A DNA stretch of 64,000 nt from Anas platyrhynchos (taxonomy: Eukaryota > Chordata > Aves > Anseriformes > Anatidae). The translations under genes were made by a program, and so were the position numbers. Below are positions 26,556 to 38,000 of the stretch, piece after piece (position 1 is the stretch's first letter; each line of letters opens with the position of its first letter). The notes below the pieces were generated by a model. The model made no database searches and was not told where the DNA came from. It was given only the letters and a program-made list of their open reading frames with translations. The DNA lies in the NCBI RefSeq assembly GCF_047663525.1, contig NC_092607.1:4559001-4623000 (forward strand), given 5' to 3'.

Positions 26556-27722
26556 GTGAGCTGCCGCAGGCACTGGTAACCACAGCTCGTGGTGCCCAGC
26601 CTAGGAGGACACGTCATGAAACTGCAGCAAAGCAAAGTCCCTGGGAGCCAGGCACAACGGGGGGATGCTCAGGGGATCCCATCCCTCACTGCAGCCAGCA
26701 GGAGGCTCACAGGCCAAGGGCCTCATGCAACCAGCGGGGTGGTCCCTGGGGTCCTGGTGCAAGAACACTGCAGCCAAGATCCTGGTCCTGTTTTAACAGG
26801 ATGAGCACCAACCAGCAGCCTTCTCAGGGCAACATACACATCAAAAATACCTTAGGCTTCATAAAATTCATGGGGTGGGAGCTATAGTTTGCTTTTTCCA
26901 TTTCTCTAGTTATCCTTCAAATAGTATTTTATATAGGAACAGAATTAGTTTTAACCACCACCAGCCATCTCCATGCCTCCCCCATAGCCCAGACGTGGCA
27001 GGATTGCCCTGCTCAATGCTGCTGCCCAGCTGGCTATGGGATGCACGAATCCTCAGCTCTGAGCCTGAGGCTGGGTTCACTAACAAGCAACCAAACACAA
27101 AGCACAGCTGCAGAGAATAAACTCCTTTCCAGCCCCTTCTCCAAGCTGCACTCCGTACCTATAAAAATGCTTTAAAATGCATTACCCCAGCTGTACCTCT
27201 TCAAACATATCCCTAACAGCACGTGTCCATATACCTGGCTGCAATAAGGACAAACTGGAGCTCATCTAGAGAGAACCCGGGTAACTGCCTGGCTGTCTGC
27301 TTGGAGCTTGCCTTCATAAGTTAGGCAAGGAGAGCTTTGAAAGGGACTGTCGGTGTAGGACTGCTGTATTCATGCACCCTGCAGTCATATAAACTCTTTG
27401 CACCTGCCTTTGAGACCCGAGGCACCCTCCCAGCAGCATCAGATATTCTTCTTTGAGATGGGTTTGTGCTCTGGGAACGTGAAAAGACAAGCCTATACAT
27501 TTAAGCCACAGATATCTGGCCACAGATAGGTGGCAATAGGGCTTCAGCTAGCGAGCTGCATGAAATCAGTGTAGCAATGACTGATGCCTTGTGTCCTGAG
27601 CACAGCGTAACCATGCTTTCCTCCCACTCCTCCCTCCTGCAGACAGCGAAGCACCTAGCACCTCTTCTGAGAGCGACCCTGAAGCACGACCAAAGGAGCA
27701 AGAAAACAAACCCTCTCCATGA
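26405..27722 (+). CDS. PKIG: cAMP-dependent protein kinase inhibitor gamma (two coding exons)
   Basis: The coding sequence is join(26405..26555, 27643..27722), giving 76 residues, the same length as human PKIG. PKI proteins bind the free PKA catalytic subunit as pseudosubstrates and carry it out of the nucleus. Visible signatures are the N-terminal helix with the conserved Phe (F11), R16 and the pseudosubstrate RRNA at residues 19-22, where Ala replaces the phosphoacceptor. A leucine-rich export signal spans 38-47 with spacing L38-x3-I42-x2-L45-x-V47. The C-terminus is Ser/Glu/Pro-rich and poorly conserved, as usual for the gamma isoform. The junction is phase 1 (G|AC = Asp51). The start is the first in-frame ATG; human PKIG begins with one extra Met. 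The gene is tail-to-tail with ADA, as in mammals. Confidence 0.95.
26556..27642 (+). other. PKIG: PKIG coding-region intron
   Basis: A 1,087-bp GT-AG phase-1 intron between the two coding exons. No other feature was recognised in it. Confidence 0.9.
27643..27722 (+). CDS. PKIG: PKIG coding exon 2 (residues 51-76 and stop)
   Basis: The acceptor TCCCTCCTGCAG ends at 27,642. The exon encodes the acidic, Ser/Glu/Pro-rich tail and stops at TGA 27,720-27,722. The tail aligns in length but only loosely in sequence with human PKIG. Confidence 0.92.
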
Positions 27723-28575
27723 CAGCGTGCAGGGGGTGGGATGGGGCGGCAGGAGGGACTTGCTGTGAATGTTAAACGAGAATTTGCTATTGAATTTGTG
27801 GACAAAAGCCAACCTGGACCAGGCAGTTGTCTGTCACACGCCTCTGCAGCCGCCGTTTTGTTTAGAGCGCCGCAAGATGCTGCACAAGGACTGGCACCTC
27901 CAAAAGACTTCTGCTCCCATCCCTAACGATTTAGAGCAACACTGCAGTGTTTGTAGTGATATGAGCCATTCTCAAGATGCCTTAGCTGCAATTTTCCCCT
28001 ATGGGAAAAGGCAATTTCAGTAATAATATACACACCAGACTTTCCCGTCCAAGGTACCTTCCCACCATTGCAAATTTAGCCTATTATTTATTCTGTTTCC
28101 ATAGATTAGAAGTTTAGACAATTGTTTTTTCCACTCACTGCCCTCATCCCACATTTCACAACTGAGCTGGCCTCCAGACCGCCCATGGGGCCGCTCTGCA
28201 GGGCAGGCAGCGGGGGGGACCCTGTCAGTCCCATGCATCCATTGGCCAGCCCCGTGCAGCCCCGCTGCTGCTGCTCAGCACCAGGAAAGGACCAAAGCAC
28301 AGCCCCGTGTGGACAAGCTCCACCGACAGGCGCAGCAGCATCAGCCACAGGCATCTTTTCTTTGGGTTTTAGCATTTTAAGGTATTGTTAAGGGGAGGGG
28401 AGAAACATTTTGCTGTTTTGACTGTTGAAATTCAGGCTTAACTTTGCAAGCTGTTAGCTGAGATTATCTCCGGTAGGATCTCACACCATTCTCTCTTTTA
28501 GGAGACATGTTTTGTGTTAAAGATGGTTTGATAAAACTATATAAGCTGTTGGAATAAATAACACAGCCTTCAAGT
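27723..28575 (+). other. PKIG: PKIG 3' untranslated region
   Basis: The region runs from the stop codon to shortly after the AATAAA at 28,553-28,558. The 3' edge is placed 15-20 nt past the signal, ahead of a GT-rich stretch (GTGTTCTG then TGGTTGTTCTT). The exact cleavage site is inferred. Confidence 0.75.
28553..28558 (+). terminator. PKIG: PKIG polyadenylation signal AATAAA
   Basis: This is the first canonical AATAAA on the + strand after the PKIG stop, with a downstream GT-rich element. It ends the PKIG transcript before the convergent ADA gene. Confidence 0.8.
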
Positions 28576-30349
28576 ACCGAAGGTGTTCTGCCTGGATGGT
28601 TGTTCTTCTTCTGTTTCACCTTGTAACAGGTTGGGCTGCAAGGAGGTTACACCAGCCTCTAACAGGGAGATAGGGAACTGTATGACATGAGAGTCCCTTC
28701 TGTTTGGGGCTGTGAAACCTCCCCAAACATTTGCAGCTCCCAGTTAGAAGCACATTTAAATTTGGGGATGGAGAATGCCAAAAATCTGCCCCAACTTGCT
28801 GCAAGGCTGCGCTTTTCCAGGTTTGGTGGAAGTCAAGCAGGGTAAAGCTGGCTTAGGACTTGGCAGAGCAGCCGAGACACCAGGAGAAAAGATGCTGGTG
28901 GGAAGAGGTGTCCTCAGCACAGCACCGAGCTACAAGGACATCCATCACTCTCGTTTCACTCACTCAGGACAGATGACCCCAGCAGAGCTCTGGGAGATGG
29001 CCCCAGCCCCACAGGCATCAGTCCTGCAATGGACAGGGCAAGGCAGAGGCGGCCTGAGAAAGCCTCCAGCAATGACATCGGGACAAGCACCTCCTTGACA
29101 GCTTCGGGAAGAACTGAACGTTACAACTTTGAGATTTAGCAGAGCAAACAAGGCCATAAATAAGCAGAGAAGTTGCTGCCAGACAGCGGGCGAATTATCT
29201 GCGGGTCTCCAAGAAGCGATGGCCGTGGGACCAGGACAGAGATGGATGTTGCTCCAGCCTGCCCAGGAAACAAGGAGTTGGCAGCCAGGTAGAGGCTGCA
29301 TCTGCTTCCTTGGCAGCCCTACACGAGCTGTCCCCGAGCTGCCTGAATACTATTGCAGCTCTGTTCCCAGAGGGCGGCCAAGAGCCTGCTCCTTTTTCCC
29401 CTTGCTTGGGGGTAAACCAGCAGGTAGCTCCTGGTCTTGGCTGACACGCAGTTCAGTGTTTAGGCCCTATTTCCAGCTCTTGCCTCCACCAAGCAGTATT
29501 TTTGGCTCCGACACACATACGAAGCAAGCCAAAGGCAGTGCAGAGGGACTGTGCACCACGCATGACCTCCAGCAGTTGAGAGAGGGCTAATCCTGGGTCT
29601 CCCTGGTCAGAAGATAGCTGCTGCAGTTATATTTAGGCAGATCACTAGTGATCCGCTGGCCAGCCACCCTTGGAGCACAGGCATCAGGTTCCCCCCACGA
29701 GTAAAAGAGCCGGGTCAGCTGCCATCGCTGCAGGACCAAGGGCACTGGGTGAGTCCAGCGACGTCCTGACTCGCAGAGCTGCTGGGTGCACAGATGCTCT
29801 GAGCCCCTGATTTCGGCTGGAAATCCAGGCATGCGGGACCTCCGCCAGCTCCACCCGAGCGCTAAGCGATGGGAACATTGATCAGAAAGCACCCAAAGCA
29901 CCCTGCTGCCTGAGCTGATACCACAGCCCAGCAGCCTCATGGCCCAGACCGTACCGCTTCTGGCCCTCAGCATCAACAACGTGTGCAAAACTCAGGAAGT
30001 GGGGAAAAATATCAACGGTTTGTGATACATGATAGAAAAAGCGATAAGGATTCTGCTTCTAGGGGTAAGATATGCATTTCTGTGGTTACTGAAAAGACAC
30101 GAGGTTGGAACAACTTGCATCAATAAATCCAGCTTGCAAGTCTAACAAGGGAGCACGAGTACCTTCCCTCTTCTGTGCCCTACATTAAAACTTTCAAAGC
30201 TACCTGCTAGCAGCAGGAGGCAGGAATTGGGCTGCCACACCAACCGATTGACCCCTCTGCCTCCAGCAGGGGTACAATGGCTCACACTGCAGCCCGCGGA
30301 ACACGGCTCCTACTGGTGTCCCTTGAGCAGAAAGGCAAGAGGATTTCTG
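28576..30349. other. PKIG-ADA convergent intergenic spacer
   Basis: This stretch lies between the 3' ends of the two convergent genes. No exon, RNA gene or strong repeat was recognised; open frames here look random. The right boundary depends on which ADA polyadenylation signal is used. Confidence 0.5.
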
Positions 30350-30369
30350 TTTTAATATAAATTTGTTAT

Positions 30370-30375
30370 TTTATT
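30370..30375 (-). terminator. ADA: Candidate ADA polyadenylation signal
   Basis: Canonical AATAAA on the minus strand, 1.6 kb past the ADA stop and the only such hexamer I noticed in that interval. The variant ATTAAA at 31,058-31,063 could be used instead. Confidence 0.45.
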
Positions 30376-30513
30376 AAATGGGATTAACAATCAACTGTCC
30401 AGAATCCAAACAAGCAGCTTCTTCAGAAACAAATTTTGGAGAAAAATTAACGCAAAAAAGCCTGGCTCCAACAGCAGCCATATTCTTAAAAGTGATGATT
30501 TATCGTTTGCTTT

Positions 30514-30537
30514 AAAAAAAAAAAAAAAAAAAAAAAA
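30514..30537. repeat. A24 homopolymer
   Basis: A run of 24 A on the + strand, lying in the presumed ADA 3'UTR (poly-U in that transcript). Confidence 0.9.
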
Positions 30538-31391
30538 GGGAAGAAATTCACTCTCTCCTATCTATCTAGGTGTATGCACCACATATTTCAGAGACGAGTA
30601 TTTTACTCAGAAGACAAATACAGAAGCCTAGAAAGAAAGGAAACATTCCCAGCACTCGGTCGCTGCTGGCTGAGGCTGAGCAGCCACTGTCCAGGACTAC
30701 CACGGCCCTTCACCAAAGGCAACTTTTTGGTGTAGTATCTTTGGAGCAAGCACCTTTGTAGACGCCTGGGATGCTGAGGCATGCCACACACACCACGCTC
30801 CCTCCTCATGTACATCGAGGAGCTCTATGTCAGTAGGAAAACTGTCACTTCTCTGGCTGCATGGCTCTATTGCATAGTAAGTAAAAATACTGTAATGCAC
30901 CAAAACGGCTTAGGAATTTTGGTGAATATTTCCTTGCAAGTTCTCCACCAAACTGAAGGTCTGACTCCTAGCCGGTGTTGTGGTTAAGCAAGAAAAGCAA
31001 TTCAGATGGGACCTGAGTCAATATTTGATATTGGGCCCTAGCTTATTAATCACTGAGTTTAATTGTGCCGTAAGATTATGTCAGGAAAAGAGCAGAATGG
31101 TTAAAACAGGCAATCGAGCACAATTTTTCTAAGGTCCTAAACTAGGATGCAGGAAGAGCAAAATGCAGTTTACAGCAATCGTCTAGGATGAGTACAAAAC
31201 TGGGAAAGTCCCAGAAGGCAGATTTGGGCCCAGAATGGTAAGAATCCGTTCCAACTTCCTATGCATGTGTGAGCACGCTCACGGTCAGCTGTGAGCTCAG
31301 CTGCAGCCCACGGGGTGCGCTTCAGCGGCAGCGACGTTGTAAGGCCTGATACACACATCTCCTTGGCTGAGGGAGGATGCCAAAAAAGGCC

Positions 31392-31423
31392 TTTTTTTTT
31401 TTTTACATGGAAAAAAAAAAAAA
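31392..31423. repeat. T13-N6-A13 inverted repeat
   Basis: Thirteen T, the spacer ACATGG and thirteen A form a perfect 13-bp stem with a six-base loop. It lies in the presumed ADA 3'UTR and would fold as an A-U hairpin in RNA. Confidence 0.85.
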
Positions 31424-31969
31424 CAAACACCTTCAGACCTGTGCACCAGCTTCCAGTTTGTTCTTGTCCTGGGCCTGTTAGCACAAGACTAACCACACGT
31501 AAACACAGCTGCAGCCAAAGCTCCCTACCCGCACGGATGGGGATAAACCCTCACACCTACTCACTCCCGACCTGGCACACCTTTTTCCTAGAACGGTGGA
31601 GATTAAGCCTGACAGTCAGAGCCAGAGGAGATTATTTCTGCACCACAGGCAAGGGCTAAGGCAGGTCAGCAGGACACGAGAGGTCCTTCTGCTCTCGGTT
31701 CTGGTACAGAGGGACCAGCAGCGAAGGGAAGTGTTAGGGTCTGCGTGCACAGCAGCAGAGGAAGCTGGATGTCCATTTGGGAGACAGTTCACGGGGGTGA
31801 TGGGGGGGGGCGTGATTGGAGCCTGATTCTGCTTAGCGCTGTAAAGGTTTACACGGGATGCCAGGAATGGAGACTGACCCCAGGCACCTTCTGGCGCTCC
31901 CACAGCCCAGAGGAGAGTTGAGCACGCATGAAGAAGGGCCACGGCTCCACGCTGGCTGGCAGGGACGCA

Positions 31970-32071
31970 TCACGATGCGTTGGGCACCATCCCGTAGGCT
32001 TCATACAGCATATTGAGAAGTTCCTGCTTTTCTTTCTCGGGTAAGAAGCTAGACTGAGCTGCGTTGATGTT
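31970..32071 (-). CDS. ADA: ADA exon 11 (residues 327-359 and stop)
   Basis: The acceptor CCTTTCCAG precedes AACATCAAC (NINAA). The exon encodes the C-terminal helix ([19 protein letters not shown]) and ends ...PNAS then TGA. Human reads on into a splice donor and a last exon encoding three residues; here the stop comes first. Confidence 0.95.
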   Translation of the reverse strand, partial: NINAAQSSFLPEKEKQELLNMLYEAYGMVPNAS

Positions 32072-35000
32072 CTGGAAAGGCAGATGGGGAACCGAAGGGA
32101 GACGTTAAGGCACATCGGAGATGAAGATGTGGCTGTACACATCCAAACCTCTCTCTGACCATCAGTGAGCCAGGGAAGGTGAAGTTTCCACTCCAAGATA
32201 CATTTCCACAGCCTCATTTCCCAGGGCAACCATTTTGGCCCACCACTAACAACAACCCCAAAAGGAACAGGGCAAGCACAGGGAGGGGGCTTTCGATACT
32301 CTGGAGTTTGTAGGGTACACACTTTAGAGCTGTTCCTACACACCAGGTGTCCCTTTGTGCCAACACAGCTGGTGCAGGCAGCCTGATGCACGCTGCTGTG
32401 ACAAAGCCCAGCTGCACAAGGGCCTCTCCAGGGACCTTCCTTTGTTACACAGAGCCAGGACGGCTTTTGCAAGGGCAGCAAAGGACAGCAGGCACCCAGG
32501 GACCCCAGGCTCAGAGCTGCCCTTGTTCTCCTGCACCCGGGGAGCCAGGTCTGCAGTAGGGGCTCCTTCCCTGGGGGGCTCCAGGCAGGACAGCACACCC
32601 TTCAGTGCACCCTGCATTTCCAATTCCAAGCACGTGTCTTTGCAGACATGGAGGTGGCAGTCACGAGCATGACTGAACGCTAACCAGGAAAGCTCCCTGG
32701 GTACGCGGATAAGCCAAACCCCCAACAGTTATCCTGTCCCTCTGCCTTGGGTGAGTAATTCGGAAAACTAATGGATAAAGCCAGGTTTGGGGATGTATTG
32801 AAAACACACAAGTGACTGCGCACCAAGCCAGCAGTCGCTTTGTTTTCAGTTCAGTTTACAAGCAAGCTCTTCTGTGCATGCTGAACCTTACTAACTTTCG
32901 GGCCAGGCCTTGAAATAACCTCCCTGTAATTCCAAATCCATGGAAAAAAAAGCAACAGGCAGCTTCCTTCCTACAGTTCAGATCTGTTTTGAAGACTTTG
33001 CTGGACCATTTCTACCCTAACCCATTCTCCCCAAAGCAGCCACACGAGGGCTGCCACCCCCAGTGCCCCCGCTGCACGAAGCCATGCTCAACCCCTCCTG
33101 CTCGCTGCACCCCCAGCAGGATTTTATTTCCCCTGAAAACTCTTCAGCTTATAAAGAAAACAAGCAGATGTCTCTGGGCTTCACCAGGACCCCTGCAGAG
33201 CACCAGCTGAGGCCAGCTTACCACTCTCTTGAAATCCTCGTCGGTGAAGCCCATGTAGTCCTTCGTTATGCCGTAATCCGTGTCGATGCTGGAATTGAAG
33301 ATGAGGGGGTCATCGGTGTTTATCGAATAGTTAGCCCGATCCTTCCTAAATCTGTAAGGGAATATAAAAGCGGTGGGTGAAGCAGTTCATGCACTTCAAA
33401 AGGTGAGATGTGGTAAAAGCAAAATCCTCCCAGCAGCAAGGAGCAGAGTGCGGGGCGCCTGCTGCGTGTGGGTCCGGGCACCCCAGTATCACTCACCCAC
33501 ACCCCAGGGATGTACCACGTTGTCCCAGGTGGTTTGCATTTCCCTCCCACAGCAATAAAGCAGCTATAAGTAGCCAGGATTTGGGTTAATGACTTTGAGA
33601 TTAAACGTTACGCGCGCGTCTTACTGCACGGCTGGGTGTTTCCTGAAGTCCGGCAGACATGCTCCGGTCAGATAACTGGACCAGGGGCAGACCTGGTTGG
33701 GGGAGTTAAAACAAACACGAAAAACAGCATCAGCCACACAGATCTGAACTGCAACTGTGAAGGCAGATAGCGGCGAGCAGACAAACCAGACGGAGGTTCA
33801 GGGCTTTGTTCACAGCCCGGGGAGCTCCCACCCTCCCCCCAGCCATGCTCTGGTACCGCAGCCTGCTTTGTGGGATAATTCTGCAGGCTTGAGGTCCGTG
33901 AATCAGCAAATAAGCTGTCCAAAACATATCCTCAGCCAGAACAGGATCCGTTTCCTCTGCCACATGCTTGCTGTGAGGCGCCATGTGCTCTGTGCGGCCC
34001 AGAGCCCGGTCAGCAGCCAGGCACCAGCGCCGCTCCTGCCGCGGAGCTCGGGGCACCCGGCTTCCACCGCAGGGTGTCCTCACCTCAAAGTGCATCTTGG
34101 TTCTCAGCAGCTCCTTGTAGAGCTCGGGGTCCTCCAGCACGTGGTAGCCATGGCCGATACGCTCGGTCTTCAGGAGATACACCGCCTGGAGAGCAGAGGG
34201 GAGCAGCTACAGCCTCCGAGCCGCAGCCCAGCTCCCTGCCCACCACCTGAACACTGAAACCCCTCGGGACTTCCCAACCCCGGTACCCCGAGCTGCTCGT
34301 ACCTCCTTGATCATGGCAGGCGGCCCAGCCTCCCCGGCGTGGACGGTGCGATGAATGCCGCATCGTACGGCCTCCTGAAAGGCGAGGGAGGAAACGTTTC
34401 GGTGTGAGGGCAAGAACAAGCCAGCAGGCTCGGCTCCCGGAGCTCCCAGCCCATGAGGGGTCAGGACAGTAAGGCCAGCAGCAGCACTCAAAAAGCTGGG
34501 TCACCTCCCACACGAAGCTCCCAGCCTTTCTCCAAGGTTTTTTAATAAGCACTGGGCTGTCCCCTCCCCGGGGGCAGCAAGCCCAGGGCGCTCCTTCCTC
34601 CACCCGCTGGCCTCTGCCCATGGACTCACAGCAATTCCCATCTGTGGGGCTTCTTCCTACTCCAGCAGCAGCCACGTGGGGGGATTTAAAGCTGCTGGGG
34701 CAGGGGGAGGTGATGCTCGGCAGCCTTGGGGCTTTTTGGCTTGATGTGCCTGGCACCGTGCACTGAGCTCCAGCTCTCAGGATGCGGTTAGGCAGCGATG
34801 TCTGCCTTTAATCACTGAGATATAAACATGGGAGTAGCTTTGCTATTTAACGAAGTATTTTTAATTGCTAAAATCAATTTTGAAGCTCTCCCAGCTGCTT
34901 TGTGGTCTGGATACAGTGCTGCATGTCGCCTAGCCAGGAATAACTCAGTGTGTGCTTTCTTATCGCTTCTTTTAAGAAGCTTATTCGACAAACCTCGTAA

Positions 35001-38000
35001 GCCTCCTTATGGCCGGAGGTATCCTCCACCTTCAGCGACTCGTCCCCGGCCAGGTCTATGGCCACCACGGAGTTGTTTCGATACTTCTTGCAGAGCTCCA
35101 CCACCTCTGGAGACCAGCCTGGAAGAGACATCAGCAGGATTCAGGACAAAGCTTTTGTATAGTCACACTTTGAGAATTTTTTTCTAAACACAGAAAAATA
35201 AATGTGCTTTCACGGTGTGGTGTCATGGAATAGTTGGGGCACCTCCAGAGGCTCCCTGCGCAGCAGTCACCCTGCCCTGCTGCACAGCGTCCTCCGCTCC
35301 CCCGGACAGGATGAGGGATGCTACTTCTGGTGAAAAGGAGCTGCACAACCTCCTGGAAGGCTGACCTTTAACACACGGTTTTATCTTTTTGGCATCAGTG
35401 GGAGAGAGTAGCAAATGGCCAACAACCACCCAGGAGTTATCTCTGATCAGGATGCAGCATAATCTCTGACAAAGCAAACCCATCTATTAGCTGATATTTC
35501 ACCTAGCCTTAGCAAGAAGGCCAAGAAACAGAGATAAACTGCAGAGTTAATAATTAACCGGCACCTGCTGTGCACATACAGTCCTGAAGGCATACGAACA
35601 CACAAGAAAATGGGTGCAACCACAACTTCTTTTATCACCAGTTTCGAACTCGCCAGGTCAGAGCCATTATTTCATTGATAACTGCGACGTAGCTAGCTCT
35701 TGCTGGTATTTCTGCCTCTCCCTCAACACTTCCCAAGTTTTGGGGTGGCTTCCCAGGATGAGTTTGTGCCCAGAGCCACCTCTTCAGGTAGCACATGCAC
35801 AAAAACGCAGACTCAGCTGTTTGCAGGAGGAACTCAGCCACTGTGCAAGTGCACACTGCACGTGCTGCTGGCTGCCCCCACAGACATGTGGGACAGGCTC
35901 ACAGCTTCCAGTTTCTACAAAGAAAGAAGTTTTCTTCCTAGAAACCAGAAACCCAAGGGTCAGGGTTTCAGATTATTGTTTGGCCTTTTTTTTTTTCCCC
36001 CCTATCTCTACCTGGACACCCTCAAATCTTCCAGTTTCCAGGAATATATTTTCCTTGTATTTCTAGGAACAAATTAGCTGTGTGTTTGTTAGAAAAACTT
36101 TTTGCCCTATTAAATGTGCCTAAAATTTGTCGGGATCTGAAGGCATTTGTAGCAAAGTTTCAGTGTAAGACAACGGTGTAATGCAACTCATTCTGTCCGT
36201 ACTTTTCCTTAGGTGCAAACGTTCACAGAGCTCAGCAGCTCAACAAAATGCTGAGAATTATATTTTTTTTTCTATTCTGTGTCATAGCACCTGCTACAGA
36301 AGAATTTCAGAGCTGCTGGTTTTAGGAATAACACTTTATATTTGTGACTTAAACATGTTTTGCTTGTTTTTCCAGCTTAAACCAACAGTGAGTTAGCAGC
36401 CAGTGGATTCTCTGGCTAACCCACGCTGGAGCTAACTAAGGAGCGTGCTGCTGCAGCGGCATGATGGTGAGCTGGAAGGTTTAATTTCTGCCTCCAGAGC
36501 TGTGGGACATCAGCCTGGCCCTCCTCTGGGACCATTTCTTCCAGAGCCATGGGATGGTCATGGCAGATGTGGCCGCTGGCTTTGGCTGCGGTTTCAGCCA
36601 GCCCAAGGAGAGCTCCGAGCCCTGGGCAGGGAGCGAGGTAGGAGCAGAAATCCCAGCTCCAGCAGGAGAGGCAAAAAGGAGCTCTGTGTCCTTTAGCAAG
36701 GCCTCCAGCTAGCTCTCCTGACGCTGGCTGTGCCTACAGCCCTGCTTTGGCTTCCAGCTTCACTTCACAAAGGGTAAGGGAGCAGAGGACCCTGATCAAG
36801 AAAGAGCAGCCCGCTCTCAGCACCATGCGGTCCCACGTCACACACAGGGCCACGGGGCCGGTGCTTTCCCCACATTTCCGCAGGGACCTGACCCCAGGGG
36901 ACATCCCCCCCCGCCGCGCGTCAGGGAAGGGGAGCAGAGCAGCAGGGGAGCTGCAATACATTACTTGGCATATGGCGCATGCAGCATAGAATAGACCTGG
37001 CTTTGATGTGGAAATCCCTTTCTCCATCCTGCAGTCCCTGATTTACGAGGTGAACAACTTCATCCGGAGTGAGGTCTCCCCTGCGGGGCAGAAGAGGTGG
37101 TGGTGAGAGGCTGGGCACCGCCTGGGCGGGCGGGCAGGAGCTGCGGGGACCAGAAGTCAGAGACCCCACAGAGCCCAGGCCCCGCTGGTGGTAGCATCTC
37201 CTGGAACCCAATAGGACCACCCCAAGCAAACAAGCACCTTTTGCACCCACGCCATGTGGACACGTTCAGGAAGATTTAGAAAAGCCTCAGGGAATTAGGT
37301 GCCACTGCTGCTCGGGCACTTCTGCAGCAGTAGGTGCCCAGGGAGCTCTGCATCCAAAGGGCTCCCCCCTATGTGGCTGCCCTGCAGAGCACCTGGGCCA
37401 AGTTTTGGCCAGCGAGCCCTGCAGGGGCAAGTTGAGGCTTTGGTCAGCGTCTGTCCAAGTGAACGCCGCGAGGAGCTGAGCCCAAGAGCCTCTCATTTGC
37501 CAGGAGAGCTCATTAGGCTGCACAGCTCCCTGCGGCGTGGCGAGCACAACACACCCAAAGCCACCACGACACGTCCTGCAAGGCGCCGCCGAGCCCAGCA
37601 CTGATTCAACGAGCACCAGGCAGCAGCGCGGGGGTGACATTTAAACAAGGGAGCAGATTGCCAGCCCCTTGCAACACTGCCCGCTGGCTCAAACTTCTGC
37701 TTTGCAGGCAGGCAATCCCGCTCCGAGCCTGGCTTTCCCTCGCAAGGGGAATGGCTTCAGCCAACAGCTGAAGCGCAGCTGCCTCGCACATGCTGAATTA
37801 AGTGCCTGCAACAAGGCACATCAAAACACGACAGCGCGCAGAGGTATTACAAGAGGAAAAACGCTACGGACAGGGCAGGGAGAGAAAAGTGCCAGAGCTG
37901 GCTGCACCGGCAGAGCAAGCAGCCCCGGGTACCCAGAGGTGCCGGCTCACCCACGCGCGTCCCAGCTCCTGGGTGCTAGCTCAGGAGCTCAGGCAGGAGC

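Larger units (their letters stand above)
30350..31969 (-). other. ADA: Probable ADA 3' untranslated region
   Basis: On the minus strand the region runs from the ADA stop codon to a canonical AATAAA (plus TTTATT 30,370-30,375). A nearer ATTAAA (plus TTTAAT 31,058-31,063) is an alternative and would shorten the UTR to about 0.9 kb. Either is longer than the human ADA 3'UTR. The region includes a T13/A13 inverted repeat (31,392-31,423) and an A24 run (30,514-30,537). The extent is inferred. Confidence 0.4.

Noticed and set aside
31849-32598. 249-codon open frame on the minus strand
   Set aside because: Overlaps ADA exon 11 but in a different frame from the conserved NINAA...SSFLPE sequence. A shadow of the real exon.
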